DNA of 64,000 nt, taken from NCBI GenBank assembly GCA_048013815.1, contig CM106586.1, positions 19,158,001 to 19,222,000 of the forward strand, written 5' to 3'. Origin of the DNA: Setoptus koraiensis. Taxonomy: Eukaryota; Arthropoda. The notes under the pieces were generated by a model, which saw only the letters and a list, made by a program, of their open reading frames with translations, made no database searches and was not told where the DNA came from. Each line of letters starts with the position of its first letter. Within the stretch, counting starts at the first letter, position 1. The position numbers and the translations under genes were made by a program. This document shows positions 9,619 to 19,433 of the stretch, in pieces.

Positions 9619-11520
9619 ATGTCTAAAATAGCCTCTGTACTTGTTAATTCATACTTTAAACGAGCACTTGTCATACCAACAGATCGCCTTTACTCCGAGG
9701 GAGTCATCGAAGCCAGATACAAAAAGCTACTCAAGAAGTTAAAACAGCAACGGATTGAAGCCGCAAGAATGGAACAAGACAACCAGAATCAAGCGACGGC
9801 GAGCTCATCCAAGGGTCCGAAGCAACCAAAGCAACCCAAACAACCCAAGCAGCCGGGCCAAAAGCAGCAGCAGCCTGGTCAGAAGCAGCTGGCTGCCGCC
9901 AAGGCGGCCGCGCTCGAAGAGGACCCAGAGGAATATTTCTCACAGAGGGTGGCTCTGGTGAAACAGCTCGAACAGAATGGCGGCCCCCAGGCGGCTTTTC
10001 CCAATGAGATTCCCACTGATTTGATGCCGCTCAGTGAATACATTAGCAAATACAACTATCTAGAGGATGGCTCTCATCTCGAAGATGTTAAGCACAAAGT
10101 TGTTGGTCGTCTATACTCAAAGAGAGCCTCAGGACAGAAATTGGTCTTCTATGATCTACGATCAGGTGGTAAGAAGGTGCAGATAATGGCCAACGCCTCT
10201 ATGTATACGGACAATAACGAATTTGTTGAAATAAACAAACAACTCAAACCCGGCGACTTTATTTGCGCCACAGGTTACCCTGGAAAAACAAAGAAGGGCG
10301 AGTTGAGTATAATACCCACAAAAATACAATCACTAACTACATGCTTGCACATGATGCCATCGTTGCACTTTGGTGTCAAAGATCCTGAGCTACGGCATAG
10401 ACAGAAATTTTTGGATTTTATGATAAACGAGGAAAACCGCGACACCTTTTTCACCAGACGTGATATAATAAAATATATTAGAGAATTTTATGATGAAAGG
10501 GGCTTTCTTGAAGTAGAGACACCCATGATGCACATGATTGCTGGTGGTGCAACAGCTAAACCATTTATCACACATCACAACGATCTCAATCAGGACCTCT
10601 TTCTTCGCATTGCGCCGGAGTTGCATCTAAAACAATTGATTGTAGGCATGTTCGATCGTGTCTATGAGATTGGACGCCAATTTAGAAATGAGAGTATCGA
10701 TCTTACGCACAATCCCGAATTTACAACATTGGAGGCTTATATGGCCTATGCCGATTATGAAATTGTTATGAAAATGATGGAGGAGCTGCTATCCGGTCTT
10801 GTTAAGAAACTGTTCGGCCAATATAAAATCAAATATCACCCCGAGGGTCCAGAAGGAGAAGAACTTGAGATCGACTTTACGCCCCCATTCAGGAAGGTAG
10901 ATATGATAGATGAACTGGAACGAATTTTAGAAGTTAAATTTCCTGACCCAGTCCACTTAGATTCGCCAGACTCTGTTAAATTTCTCGAGGAACTCTGCTT
11001 AAAACATAAAGTAGAGTGCACTCCACCTAGGACGGCTGCCAGGCTATTAGATAAACTGGTTGGAGAATTCATTGAAGAAAAATGTATAAGTCCAACGTTT
11101 ATAATCAATCATCCCATCATAATGAGTCCCCTGGCCAAAAATCACCGCTCAAAGCCGGGTCTAACAGAAAGATTTGAATGTTTCGTGTCACGTAAGGAGG
11201 TCATCAATGGATACACAGAGTTGAATCACCCACTGGAGCAACGTAGACGTTTCGAGCAACAAGCAGCCCAAAAAGCTGCTGGCGACGATGAAGCTCAATT
11301 GGTTGACGAGACATTTTGCACAGCTTTAGAGTATGGTCTGCCACCAACAGGAGGTGTTGGTATTGGGATAGATAGATTGACAATGTTTCTTACCGATAAG
11401 AATAATATCAAGGATGTAATTCTGTTCCCAGCGATGAGACCAAGTGCAGGGTTGGCTCTACTGCAAGATACTTTAACGAAAAAAGTAGAATCATTGTCAG
11501 TGTCGAATAAAGTAAATTAA
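9619..11520 (+). CDS. KARS1: Lysyl-tRNA synthetase (class IIb)
   Basis: Charges tRNA-Lys. It is a single exon, 633 residues from the first in-frame ATG at 9619; a stop codon at 9532-9534 limits the frame upstream. In order it has a Lys-rich N-terminal extension with a low-complexity KQP/GQK linker, an anticodon-binding OB fold (from about residue 150, with [13 protein letters not shown]), and the class II catalytic core. Motif 2 is [14 protein letters not shown] (about 354) and motif 3 is GIGIDRL (about 581). The total is close to the mitochondrial form in mammals (625). The first 40 residues are basic with few acidic residues, as in a presequence. A second Met at 9769 (residue 51, A at -3 and G at +4) would give a 583-residue cytosolic-type enzyme, so one transcript may serve both compartments. 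That last point is inference. Confidence 0.96.
   Translation: MSKIASVLVNSYFKRALVIPTDRLYSEGVIEARYKKLLKKLKQQRIEAARMEQDNQNQATASSSKGPKQPKQPKQPKQPGQKQQQPGQKQLAAAKAAALEEDPEEYFSQRVALVKQLEQNGGPQAAFPNEIPTDLMPLSEYISKYNYLEDGSHLEDVKHKVVGRLYSKRASGQKLVFYDLRSGGKKVQIMANASMYTDNNEFVEINKQLKPGDFICATGYPGKTKKGELSIIPTKIQSLTTCLHMMPSLHFGVKDPELRHRQKFLDFMINEENRDTFFTRRDIIKYIREFYDERGFLEVETPMMHMIAGGATAKPFITHHNDLNQDLFLRIAPELHLKQLIVGMFDRVYEIGRQFRNESIDLTHNPEFTTLEAYMAYADYEIVMKMMEELLSGLVKKLFGQYKIKYHPEGPEGEELEIDFTPPFRKVDMIDELERILEVKFPDPVHLDSPDSVKFLEELCLKHKVECTPPRTAARLLDKLVGEFIEEKCISPTFIINHPIIMSPLAKNHRSKPGLTERFECFVSRKEVINGYTELNHPLEQRRRFEQQAAQKAAGDDEAQLVDETFCTALEYGLPPTGGVGIGIDRLTMFLTDKNNIKDVILFPAMRPSAGLALLQDTLTKKVESLSVSNKVN
11506..11511 (+). 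terminator. Poly(A) signal inside the last KARS codons
   Basis: AATAAA lies within the final codons, ending 6 nt before the stop. Cleavage 10-30 nt on would leave almost no 3' UTR. ATTAAA-like sequence overlaps the stop codon as well. Confidence 0.5.
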
Positions 11521-11679
11521 AAACAAAAATAACATAGGAAAGGGAGAAACAGATGATTGTTGATTATTGTACTGTTTACATATCATATATCTAATAGCAA
11601 TATCAAATCGCTCCTGTCGAAGGATCATGTGACTGTATCAGTTTACATGTATTCTGTGTGACTCGCCACTTGCAAAGTT

Positions 11680-13332
11680 TCACTTGTTTTTAGCGATCAA
11701 CTTATTCTCTAAAGCTTCCAAATCGAAACCAGGGATCTCCTTGACAATATCCAGCACCTGATCTACGCTAAGATTAGCTAGTCTTCTTAGGAGTGCCTCT
11801 GATTGGCCATTGTAATTCTCATAGTTAAAATCTGTCCCGTTCAAGTTTTCCCTACTAATTGGTTGTGCTCTCAATTCTGGGCTACTGGCCATTGACGAAT
11901 TTTTGGTTCCATTTTGCTGCGAAACAGATGAACGACGATGATTTTCATGCCTCATAGTAGCTTGATTTCCGGAATTCCTTTCGTTGTTGTTGACATCGAG
12001 ATGAGGCACTGTTTTTGCTGTATTAGAAACTGGACACTGTGCTCTTTGTTGCGATTGATTGTTGTATAACATGGGAAATATTGGTTTCGGATTGGCTTGA
12101 TCAAGCGAATATGGTGTTTCTTTTCGTTTGTTTGGTTTATAGATCAATTGACAATTTCTGGGGTAGCTTAGTAGAAGTTCCACAATCGCTTTCGACTGGC
12201 CTCTTATAGCCATGTGCAATATATTGTCTCCGTATTGATCTGTGTATGAAACCTTTGGATTTTGATCAAGTAACAATTTAATTATATCGTACTTTCTATT
12301 CTTGACAGCTTTTATCAAGCACGTCTCTCCGTCGCTAGTGGCGAGCTCAAGATTTGGTTTGGCCTTTAGCAGACATTCGACCACCTCAGTGAAGCCCTTC
12401 TCTACTGCCCAATAGAGCGCACTCTTTTTATCGAAGCCTACGTGATCGATGTCAGCATTAGCCTTTATCAGAGCCTCAACAATAAGTACATGACCACCCT
12501 TGGTGGCATGTATCAGAGCAGTATGACCAAATCGGTCTGACAAGTTCACAAATGCGTTGGCCTTGATCAAGGCCAAAGCAATTTCAGTGTAGCCTTCTTT
12601 GGCCGATATCATCAATGGAGATAATCTTTGTGTATCGCATGTATTTACGTTCGGTTTGTGTTTCAGCAATAACTGTGTTGTCGTTGTATAGTTACCACGA
12701 ACTGCTATAACCAAGGCTGACCAACCAAACATACCTGTCGAGTCTATGTTGGCCCCGGCCTTTAACAAAATCTCGGCCACTTGAGTGTAGCCCTTGCGAC
12801 AGGCCCATATGAGCGGAGTGGTGCCATACTTGTCCGCTGCGTCCACCTTGGCACCGAATTGAATTAATAGTGACACTATTTTGGCGTATCCACGTCCCGA
12901 AGCCCAGATAAGACAACTTATGTGATCGCTGTCGGACAAATTTGAGAAGGCACCCGCTTCCAGGAGGCACGAGGCACATTCGTTGCTACCATAATAGCAG
13001 GCGTACATTAGTGGGCTCCATTCATAGGCGTCAGATGAGTTTACTTTAGCCCCATTGGCCAATAAAAATGTTAGACAGTCCAGATGATTTCTTTTGGCAG
13101 CCACCATCAGACTTGTTAATTGTTCGTCATTGGCGTAATTTACATTAACACCATTTTTAATGAGCGTTTTGACTATGTGAATATTGTTTAATTCTACTGC
13201 TTGCAACAGCATTTCGCCACCATCATCAATAGATAATTTGTTGTCCCTGGAAAATTTATCAATCGAACAACTGTCGTCATTGTCTAAAGTATCAACAGTC
13301 AAAGTATCGCTTATTACAGATTGATGGTTCAT
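11680..13332 (-). CDS. KIDINS220/ARMS-like ankyrin repeat protein without the KAP NTPase domain
   Basis: A single exon encoding 550 residues from the first ATG at 13332. The frame stays open for 21 codons upstream but with no ATG. Residues 37-405 form 11 ankyrin repeats, the number in KIDINS220, and several are close to that family rather than to generic ankyrins: KYGTTPLIWACRKGY, KSALYWAVEKGF, DGETCLIKAVKNR, and the capping segment LIYKPNKRKETPYSL. KIDINS220 would continue with a KAP P-loop ATPase carrying membrane helices. Here a polar Asn/Ser/Gln linker of about 100 residues follows instead. The last 40 residues (LSVDQVLDIVKEIPGFD) resemble the start of the SAM-like segment found late in KIDINS220. 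No transmembrane helix is visible. The gene is tail-to-tail with KARS, which leaves no room for missing 3' exons. Function is unknown; a soluble scaffold is likely. Confidence 0.85.
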   Translation of the reverse strand: MNHQSVISDTLTVDTLDNDDSCSIDKFSRDNKLSIDDGGEMLLQAVELNNIHIVKTLIKNGVNVNYANDEQLTSLMVAAKRNHLDCLTFLLANGAKVNSSDAYEWSPLMYACYYGSNECASCLLEAGAFSNLSDSDHISCLIWASGRGYAKIVSLLIQFGAKVDAADKYGTTPLIWACRKGYTQVAEILLKAGANIDSTGMFGWSALVIAVRGNYTTTTQLLLKHKPNVNTCDTQRLSPLMISAKEGYTEIALALIKANAFVNLSDRFGHTALIHATKGGHVLIVEALIKANADIDHVGFDKKSALYWAVEKGFTEVVECLLKAKPNLELATSDGETCLIKAVKNRKYDIIKLLLDQNPKVSYTDQYGDNILHMAIRGQSKAIVELLLSYPRNCQLIYKPNKRKETPYSLDQANPKPIFPMLYNNQSQQRAQCPVSNTAKTVPHLDVNNNERNSGNQATMRHENHRRSSVSQQNGTKNSSMASSPELRAQPISRENLNGTDFNYENYNGQSEALLRRLANLSVDQVLDIVKEIPGFDLEALENKLIAKNK

Positions 13333-15456
13333 GTTGGATCCCCACACACAATCACTAGCTATCTCTATCTGGGTTTGGCGATCTAATGATTGCAATATTT
13401 TTGTTCGGATATTACTATAATATTATTCTATAACGGTACAGTTAAATCACTATTCCAATTAGTTTGCACAATCAATTGATACTAATGCATCACTCTACTC
13501 GACAAAGTCGACGTAAATACAGTGCATGGCATACATCCGTTTAGCTCTGGCGAGTATAGGCACCCTGAGAGTTGAGATGGCTGCAGACGTAGCCTTTGCA
13601 CTCATATACACAGGTATATTGCATGATTTAATTTGCACCAATCGGGCCAACTATAATCAGGCAGGTTGTGCGTAGTTCTCTTACTGAAATATATAACAAC
13701 AACAATAATACTGCAATCATCACGCACCTATAACATGATGGCAACAATAGTTATGCATATATATCAGTAGTGTGCGAGTGGAAAATGGACTATGGAAGCC
13801 GAACAGCTAGCTAAGCAAACAGTAACCTTGTATGTAGTGAGACTCAGATAAACAATGATGATAAAAAAACTTTTCTATACACATGCCACTAGACATTGGC
13901 TTTACACATCTGATCCATGCTAGGTTGACTGGCTTAGCGAGATTGAATTAATCCTAATTAGTTGACAGATTTCGAATGGCAGTCACTAGCATGACTATAT
14001 ATTGTTCTATTAATTTAAGTGAGTTGCGTTATCTGTCGCACAGTATGATAATTGAGTGCTAATTACTGCATGTTGTTTGCACAATTGTGCCATCTCTCTG
14101 CCTAGCTTCAGCGGCAGGTGAAAAGACGGAATTGTTCAAGTAGGCTTAGTGAGCATTTAAACTAATTCCTACCAGCTTAACCGATCGCAAACATCAAGCA
14201 TTCACAGTGACAACAATGACACGACTAATTTTTCTGATCATGCCTTGTGCTTTATGATCCCGACACGAACAAGCTCCACCATTTCAGCTCCTTATTTATT
14301 GCGATATAAACTTTCGGGTCGGTCTTGCAAACAAGATCTTTTCCTCTGCGTCCAATATGAGTATCCTCACTAAGATCCCAGTCTCGACAAATCAGTGCGG
14401 AAACTCTGTAGTGGCGAGCACGCGATTGCGAGCCCCCGCACCATTTGACAATCTCTACTTTAGAATCATGATAAACATTTCTTGTATGTCATACGTCATA
14501 TACTCAAATAAATTCAGCATCAGATTATTAGGTCATTTGTCGGCAAGACTCCCAAGTAATGATGCAGAAGAATATACCGGGGACGCGAGATATCGCTCTC
14601 GAAGATATTGTGAGAACTGGGGGGGGGAAGAGAGGGAGAGATAGTCAATAAATGATGTACAATCATGTCGCCGGGGCAAAAAGATTCTGTGAGGTTGCTC
14701 GAAAGGTCAAAAATTTAATTCTTGTGATTGCCTAGATGCGATAAACGCTTGATTATGTGTTGTTTCGCCAATTATGTTTGAATCTACGTCTCATTAGCAG
14801 TATTTTGCACCTTGCGACTCTACTATACCATTGCAACAACTCTGGTTGGCCCGATGTAACATTCGAGAGAATGCATTACAAATGTAGAATCAACAACATC
14901 TTGTAGTAAAATGTAAACTTTTGTTAAATTAAATAGTTTGTTTTGTCCAACAAGTCGACCAAATGAACTCTTGAATTCTTCGCGCACCTTATTTAATCGA
15001 AAGAATGTGTTGCTCTTGTCATTACAATCGGAATCAATACTCCTCTCACTCACTCGTATGCCTATATGCCTAAAAACAACAATGAATGTTCTTCAAATAT
15101 TAGCGTGGATAAATCACTTCAAAAGGTTACTAAATGATCTTTTCATTTGTGTCTGGCGCATGGTTATCGTGATGTATTGTTTACCTACACTAGCTAGGTT
15201 TCGAATAATAAGCCAATTATTCTAATGATTTCTTTAATTGGCCAATAATTCTTAAATGCATGATGCCTCTGGAACCATACTGTTATCTCTCGATGGTTAA
15301 TCTTACAAGGGTGCTCTTAACAGTCTCAATTTTTTCTCGGATTCTATAAATATGTGTCTGATCTGGTGGCTGGATCTACATTACTTACATTGCAAGTGTG
15401 TGAAAAACATTATCATATATAAGAAGCAAGTGTTGGCCCCAAACTCGACTGCAAAA
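13333..15456. other. Intergenic region between the ankyrin gene and CERS1
   Basis: Divergent promoter space for the minus-strand ankyrin gene and plus-strand CERS1. No coding similarity was recognised. It is moderately AT-rich, with one short G run near 14620 and small palindromes such as GCACAATTGTGC near 14077. An ATG at 15352 is in frame with CERS1, but the codons from it to 15457 do not resemble the family. Confidence 0.5.
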
Positions 15457-16682
15457 ATGGCCGGGTCAATCAAGAAAGGTATAGCCTATGAGTGGCCTAG
15501 CTATAGTCAAATCTATCAAGATCTCCATCAATTGTTTACAACAACCAACATCACTGAAACTATTATCAATGATTTTAATCGATCTAAAGCACTAACATCC
15601 TCGGAAATATCTTGGATGCTGACCACCTTCCTGACGCTTGCGACAGTCAGACAATTGATTCAGGCAACTGCAGTGAATGTATGTAATTAGTAAATAAATT
15701 TATTTTGCCTCCTCACTTATATTCTCTGTGTAGTTGTCAATAATCCCATTTAAATGTTCATATCCTTTATTACGTACTCAACAATGAAGAAAATAAAAGT
15801 TACTTTTGGTTTGAATCACAAGGACGCACATAGATGGTTCTACAACGGTTGGCAATGTCTATACTATTCAACCTCCAGCTCGATCAGTTTATACATCTAT
15901 CTTACCAATATTCATGATGGACCTGGGGACTATATGAAATTCTACGCGGAGAAAATATTGCCAAACTTGAATCAATTTAATCATGGTCCCTTTGAATACT
16001 TTTTAATCATGAGTTCTATCGGGTACTATGTCGATGCAAGTTATTGGTTAATTACAGATTCAAAAATGTTGTTTCGTCAACAAGATACTTTGATTCTCCT
16101 TGCTCATCATTCGATAACGATAGCATCTATATTGTTGATATTCAAGAATGGGTAAGTAGATCGACCTCACTCTAACAATCACTGCTGATGACGAGGACAT
16201 TATGTGTCACAATGACTCCCCAATTTGTATATATGTATATATATATCAACCATCACAACAGGACCGGCACCTTTTTGGCTTACATATTTATTCTGGTTGA
16301 TCCTTGTGACGTAATTTTGCATTGTTTAAAATTGTTGGATTTGATCATCAATAGAGATCAAAAACAGAGAGCAGCTCCAAAATGGCTAGATTCGACGCGA
16401 ACAGTATTGTTTCTTCTGCTTGTGACAGCTTGGCTCTATCTGAGAATCTATACACTACCAAAATGTTTTCACTCCTTAAGTCTGCGCTGCTGGATTGAGT
16501 CATCGAAGAATTATCCGTTTATGCTACTATTCAACATTGTTCATATCATTCTCACTATAATGAACCTCTATTGGACCTATTCATTGTTTGTGGTTTTGTT
16601 TCAATTTGTCCTTTTTTACAGAAGCGAAGACAAATCGCTAATCAACAAATCACTAAATATTCGTGATCCACTTGCAACGTAG
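15457..16682 (+). CDS. CERS1: Ceramide synthase 1 (TLC/Lag1 family)
   Basis: A polytopic ER membrane enzyme that N-acylates sphingoid bases. Three exons: 15457-15678, 15790-16151 and 16262-16682, with GT-AG introns of 111 and 110 bp, giving 334 residues (human CERS1 has 350). The N-terminal WPSYSQIYQDL matches the CERS1 start, as do FGLNHKDAHR before the TLC domain and TIMNLYW in the last membrane segment. There is no Hox-like domain, as expected for CERS1. The Lag1 motif has its His pair (HHSITI, 180-181), but the HDxSD part reads VDPCD (207-211): both Asp are kept and the His is lost. The start at 15457 has ideal context (A at -3, G at +4). The first acceptor (AG at 15788-15789) has a weak pyrimidine tract and was chosen because it restores family alignment. 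Confidence 0.88.
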
Positions 16683-16753
16683 CAAGTGTTTGGATCATTG
16701 AATCCGATCAACATACATTCAGCGCTATGTTTTCCTTTGGAATATAACAAGTA

Positions 16754-16759
16754 AATAAA
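16754..16759 (+). terminator. Poly(A) signal of CERS1
   Basis: AATAAA lies 72 nt past the stop codon, in an AT-rich 3' UTR. Confidence 0.6.
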
Positions 16760-17824
16760 TAGCAATTGATCGAGCAAGCAAACAAATTATTGTTACAATT
16801 AAAATGTACTTCTTTCATGGTAGATCATACATGTGATCACCAAGTAAAACACTTTTATGCGTGCATTGCGTGCCTATAGTCTATAAATGAAAGTAAAACT
16901 TAATCAATAGTTAATTAGCATCTGTGATGTTTCTTTATAGAAGGTCAAACCACCAGCTGGTTGGGTGGTAAGCTAGATAGACAGGCGAGAATTAAGCAAT
17001 TTGAAAGAGTTGCTAATTTTGTGTCCTTGCAGCACACTCAAGATCATACTTGATTGGTGGCGATCGATTCCGGGCGCCGCAAATGCTGATTTGCATAAGA
17101 CACACACAGATACACACTCACACGTAGACACATAATTCAGTTTTGGTATCTGATAGTGTAATGAATTTGTAAATCTTGAAATGAATGAATTTATTTGCTT
17201 ATCTACCTTTGTTTCTTGATTGTATAAATTTCGAGTTGCTCGAGGCATATTGTAACCCCTTTAATTGTTTGTTCAATCGTCAGGTTTAATCGTTTTATTG
17301 TGATAATGTGTAACGTTAGAGACAAAATGCAAAGTTTAGGTCGAGCTCAGGCATGACCCAATCACTTTATTAACAAACAAACACACACATACACATGTGA
17401 TTGTAATAGTAGTAGAGGTGGTAGTCTATATATCATTCTAACGACTCCAGCGGGCTGGCACACGCAAATCCAACATTGTCGACATTGTCAGTTGGCATTG
17501 TCGGACCGATTGAGGACTGACGATGGTATCTAGTTCACAATGATAGTAAGCTTTTTCATTATAAGCGCTGCAACTTGTTGCCTCTACTGGCAAAAAGTGA
17601 GCTCAGTGAGCGCTCTGTTGAAGCTACCTGTAAACCGGTCGCCTTAACAAGAAGCCAGCCTGGCTGAATCCGGCGCTGCCGCTCATCAGGCGGTCGGCAA
17701 CTGTCAGTATGTCCTAGAATAGACTAACATAACTAACGAATACTTAATTCTTAATTCGGATTCTCGCTTAGACACCATCCATCTATGTTTTTGTTTGTTG
17801 CAATGATGCAACGTGAGATGGCGA

Positions 17825-17827
17825 GTG

Positions 17828-17883
<56 letters not shown>
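17825..17883. repeat. (GT)n microsatellite
   Basis: About 59 bp of alternating GT with one GC interruption. It is Z-DNA-prone and likely to vary in length. Confidence 0.95.
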
Positions 17884-17884
<1 letters not shown>

Positions 17885-18487
17885 TATGTGTGGGCCACAA
17901 GAAGCAGATAAGTTATCGCTGTTTCTCCATAGTTTACAGCTTTCGGCTCAAAGCTCACGGCTTGCGACGACGACGACGATAACGATGGTGGCGCAAGAAA
18001 AGAAGAAGAAGAAGCCATATGTTACAAGTGGAACAAGATCGCTATCAGCACCAGTGTGTATCGATTGCATGAAAGTTGCAAGTGGAGAATTTGAATTATT
18101 CATCATTTGATTTACTTTTGATGCCGTTTGAACTGTCGGACATTGGACGGTGGCCGGCAGTTGCGAGCGACAAGCGTCGCGACCACTGGTCATCGTCATG
18201 ACTGTGTCGCGTGAATAGCTGCGCCTGCGCCCGCGTCACTATTCACGATTCATGGATGGACGTAGCGCAGACAAACAGACCGATTGGAGTGAGTTGATGC
18301 GAATGGCCGCTGTTTGTTTGTCTGTTTGTGCGTTTGTCTTCAAGGCAGAAACAATCACTTGTTGTGTGTGCGCCGCTGCACAGTTTTCTCGTTTGTCGGC
18401 CTGTGCGGGTGTGTGTGTGTGTGTGTGTGAGAACAAACTCATGAGCACCAAGCGAACGAGGGGGGAGAGAGGCAGGCAAACAGCCAA

Positions 18488-18554
18488 AGAGAGAGAGAGG
18501 GAGAGAAAGCGAACGAGCCCAACGAGCCAAACGAGCGAGAGAGAGAGAGAGAAA
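18488..18554. repeat. (GA)n and GAACGAGCC-type block
   Basis: Two GA runs flank a short array based on AACGAGCC. This purine-rich strand lies 0.9 kb upstream of MAGI; GA runs are common near arthropod promoters. Confidence 0.85.
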
Positions 18555-19317
18555 AGATTACAACCATAAACAAAAAGATGGATCGCTGAAAGCTGCGGTT
18601 CACTAATTGAATTGGTGCCAATATATTTATTATTATCATCACTTGCACCCACACCATCTTTTTATTGCCACTCTGGTGAGTGCGAGAAACACACAGAGAA
18701 AACAGAGAGAGTTACCTTTGTGTTATCATCGTTCACCACTGCTCGTCGCCGTCGTCGCCATCATCACCTCCATCGCCGACGCTAATTAATAATAAATAAT
18801 TAACCCAACAACCATTGTGAGATGTGTGTGTGATGCCAAGCAACAATTAATGCAGTGCCGACTAAATTGCATCGTCACTATTAATTAATTACTTGTGTGT
18901 GTGCTGGCGAATGTCACATATTCAATCAGTGGCCAGACAACAGCGAAATAATCGAACAATTCAGCCCGAGCGCTCGCAAGTCCAACGTTATATCACTCCC
19001 TTGCATGGCACGTATTATTATTTCGATCTGGAGCCCGTATTGCCATTGGGGAACCCAACCATAAACCAATATCCATGTTATTTTGGCACGAGGATATTTT
19101 ATCCGATTCGAATCCATTAGCAGGAGTCGCAAGAGTAAAATCACACGACAATATTCACAGTTTCAAGTTGCATCAGCACACAACACGAAAAACAAATTTA
19201 TCCATGCTCAAATTCACCTCTGCTCAAATTTCAACAATTTTATTATCAACATCCTTATTATTATTATTACTACTATTACACATCGCTATTAATATTTGAT
19301 AGACACTAACAGAGCAC

Positions 19318-19350
19318 TACTATTATTATTATTATTGCCATTATTATTAT

Positions 19351-19382
<32 letters not shown>

Positions 19383-19412
19383 CTGCTGCTGCTGCTGTTG
19401 CAATTGTTGTTG
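19318..19412. repeat. TTA/TTG/CTG triplet tract upstream of MAGI
   Basis: A run of TTA triplets grades into TTG and CTG. The frame is open and in phase with MAGI (it would read poly-Leu) but has no ATG, so it is most likely 5' UTR. Confidence 0.8.
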
Positions 19413-19433
19413 ATATTCGACAAGGCCAAAAAA

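Larger units (their letters stand above)
16683..19433. other. CERS1 3' flank and MAGI upstream region
   Basis: It contains the CERS1 poly(A) signal, a long (GT)n, a (GA)n block and a TTA/TTG/CTG-rich tract that abuts the MAGI start. I looked for exons coding PDZ0, guanylate-kinase or first-WW modules of MAGI and saw none. An A/T-rich part (16.7-17.5 kb) passes into a more GC-rich part (17.5-18.6 kb) that probably includes the MAGI promoter. Confidence 0.5.

Noticed and set aside
13333-13395. 21 further codons upstream of the KIDINS220-like start
   Set aside because: The open frame begins at TTG with no ATG. An upstream exon is possible but not supported.
15352-15456. Upstream in-frame ATG of CERS1 as the true start
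   Set aside because: The 35 extra residues do not resemble the family, whereas the ATG at 15457 has ideal context and begins just before the conserved WPSYSQ segment.
19296-19433. N-terminal extension of MAGI as a Leu-rich signal peptide
   Set aside because: The open frame upstream of 19434 begins without ATG and is a translated TTA/TTG/CTG repeat, so it is most likely 5' UTR.
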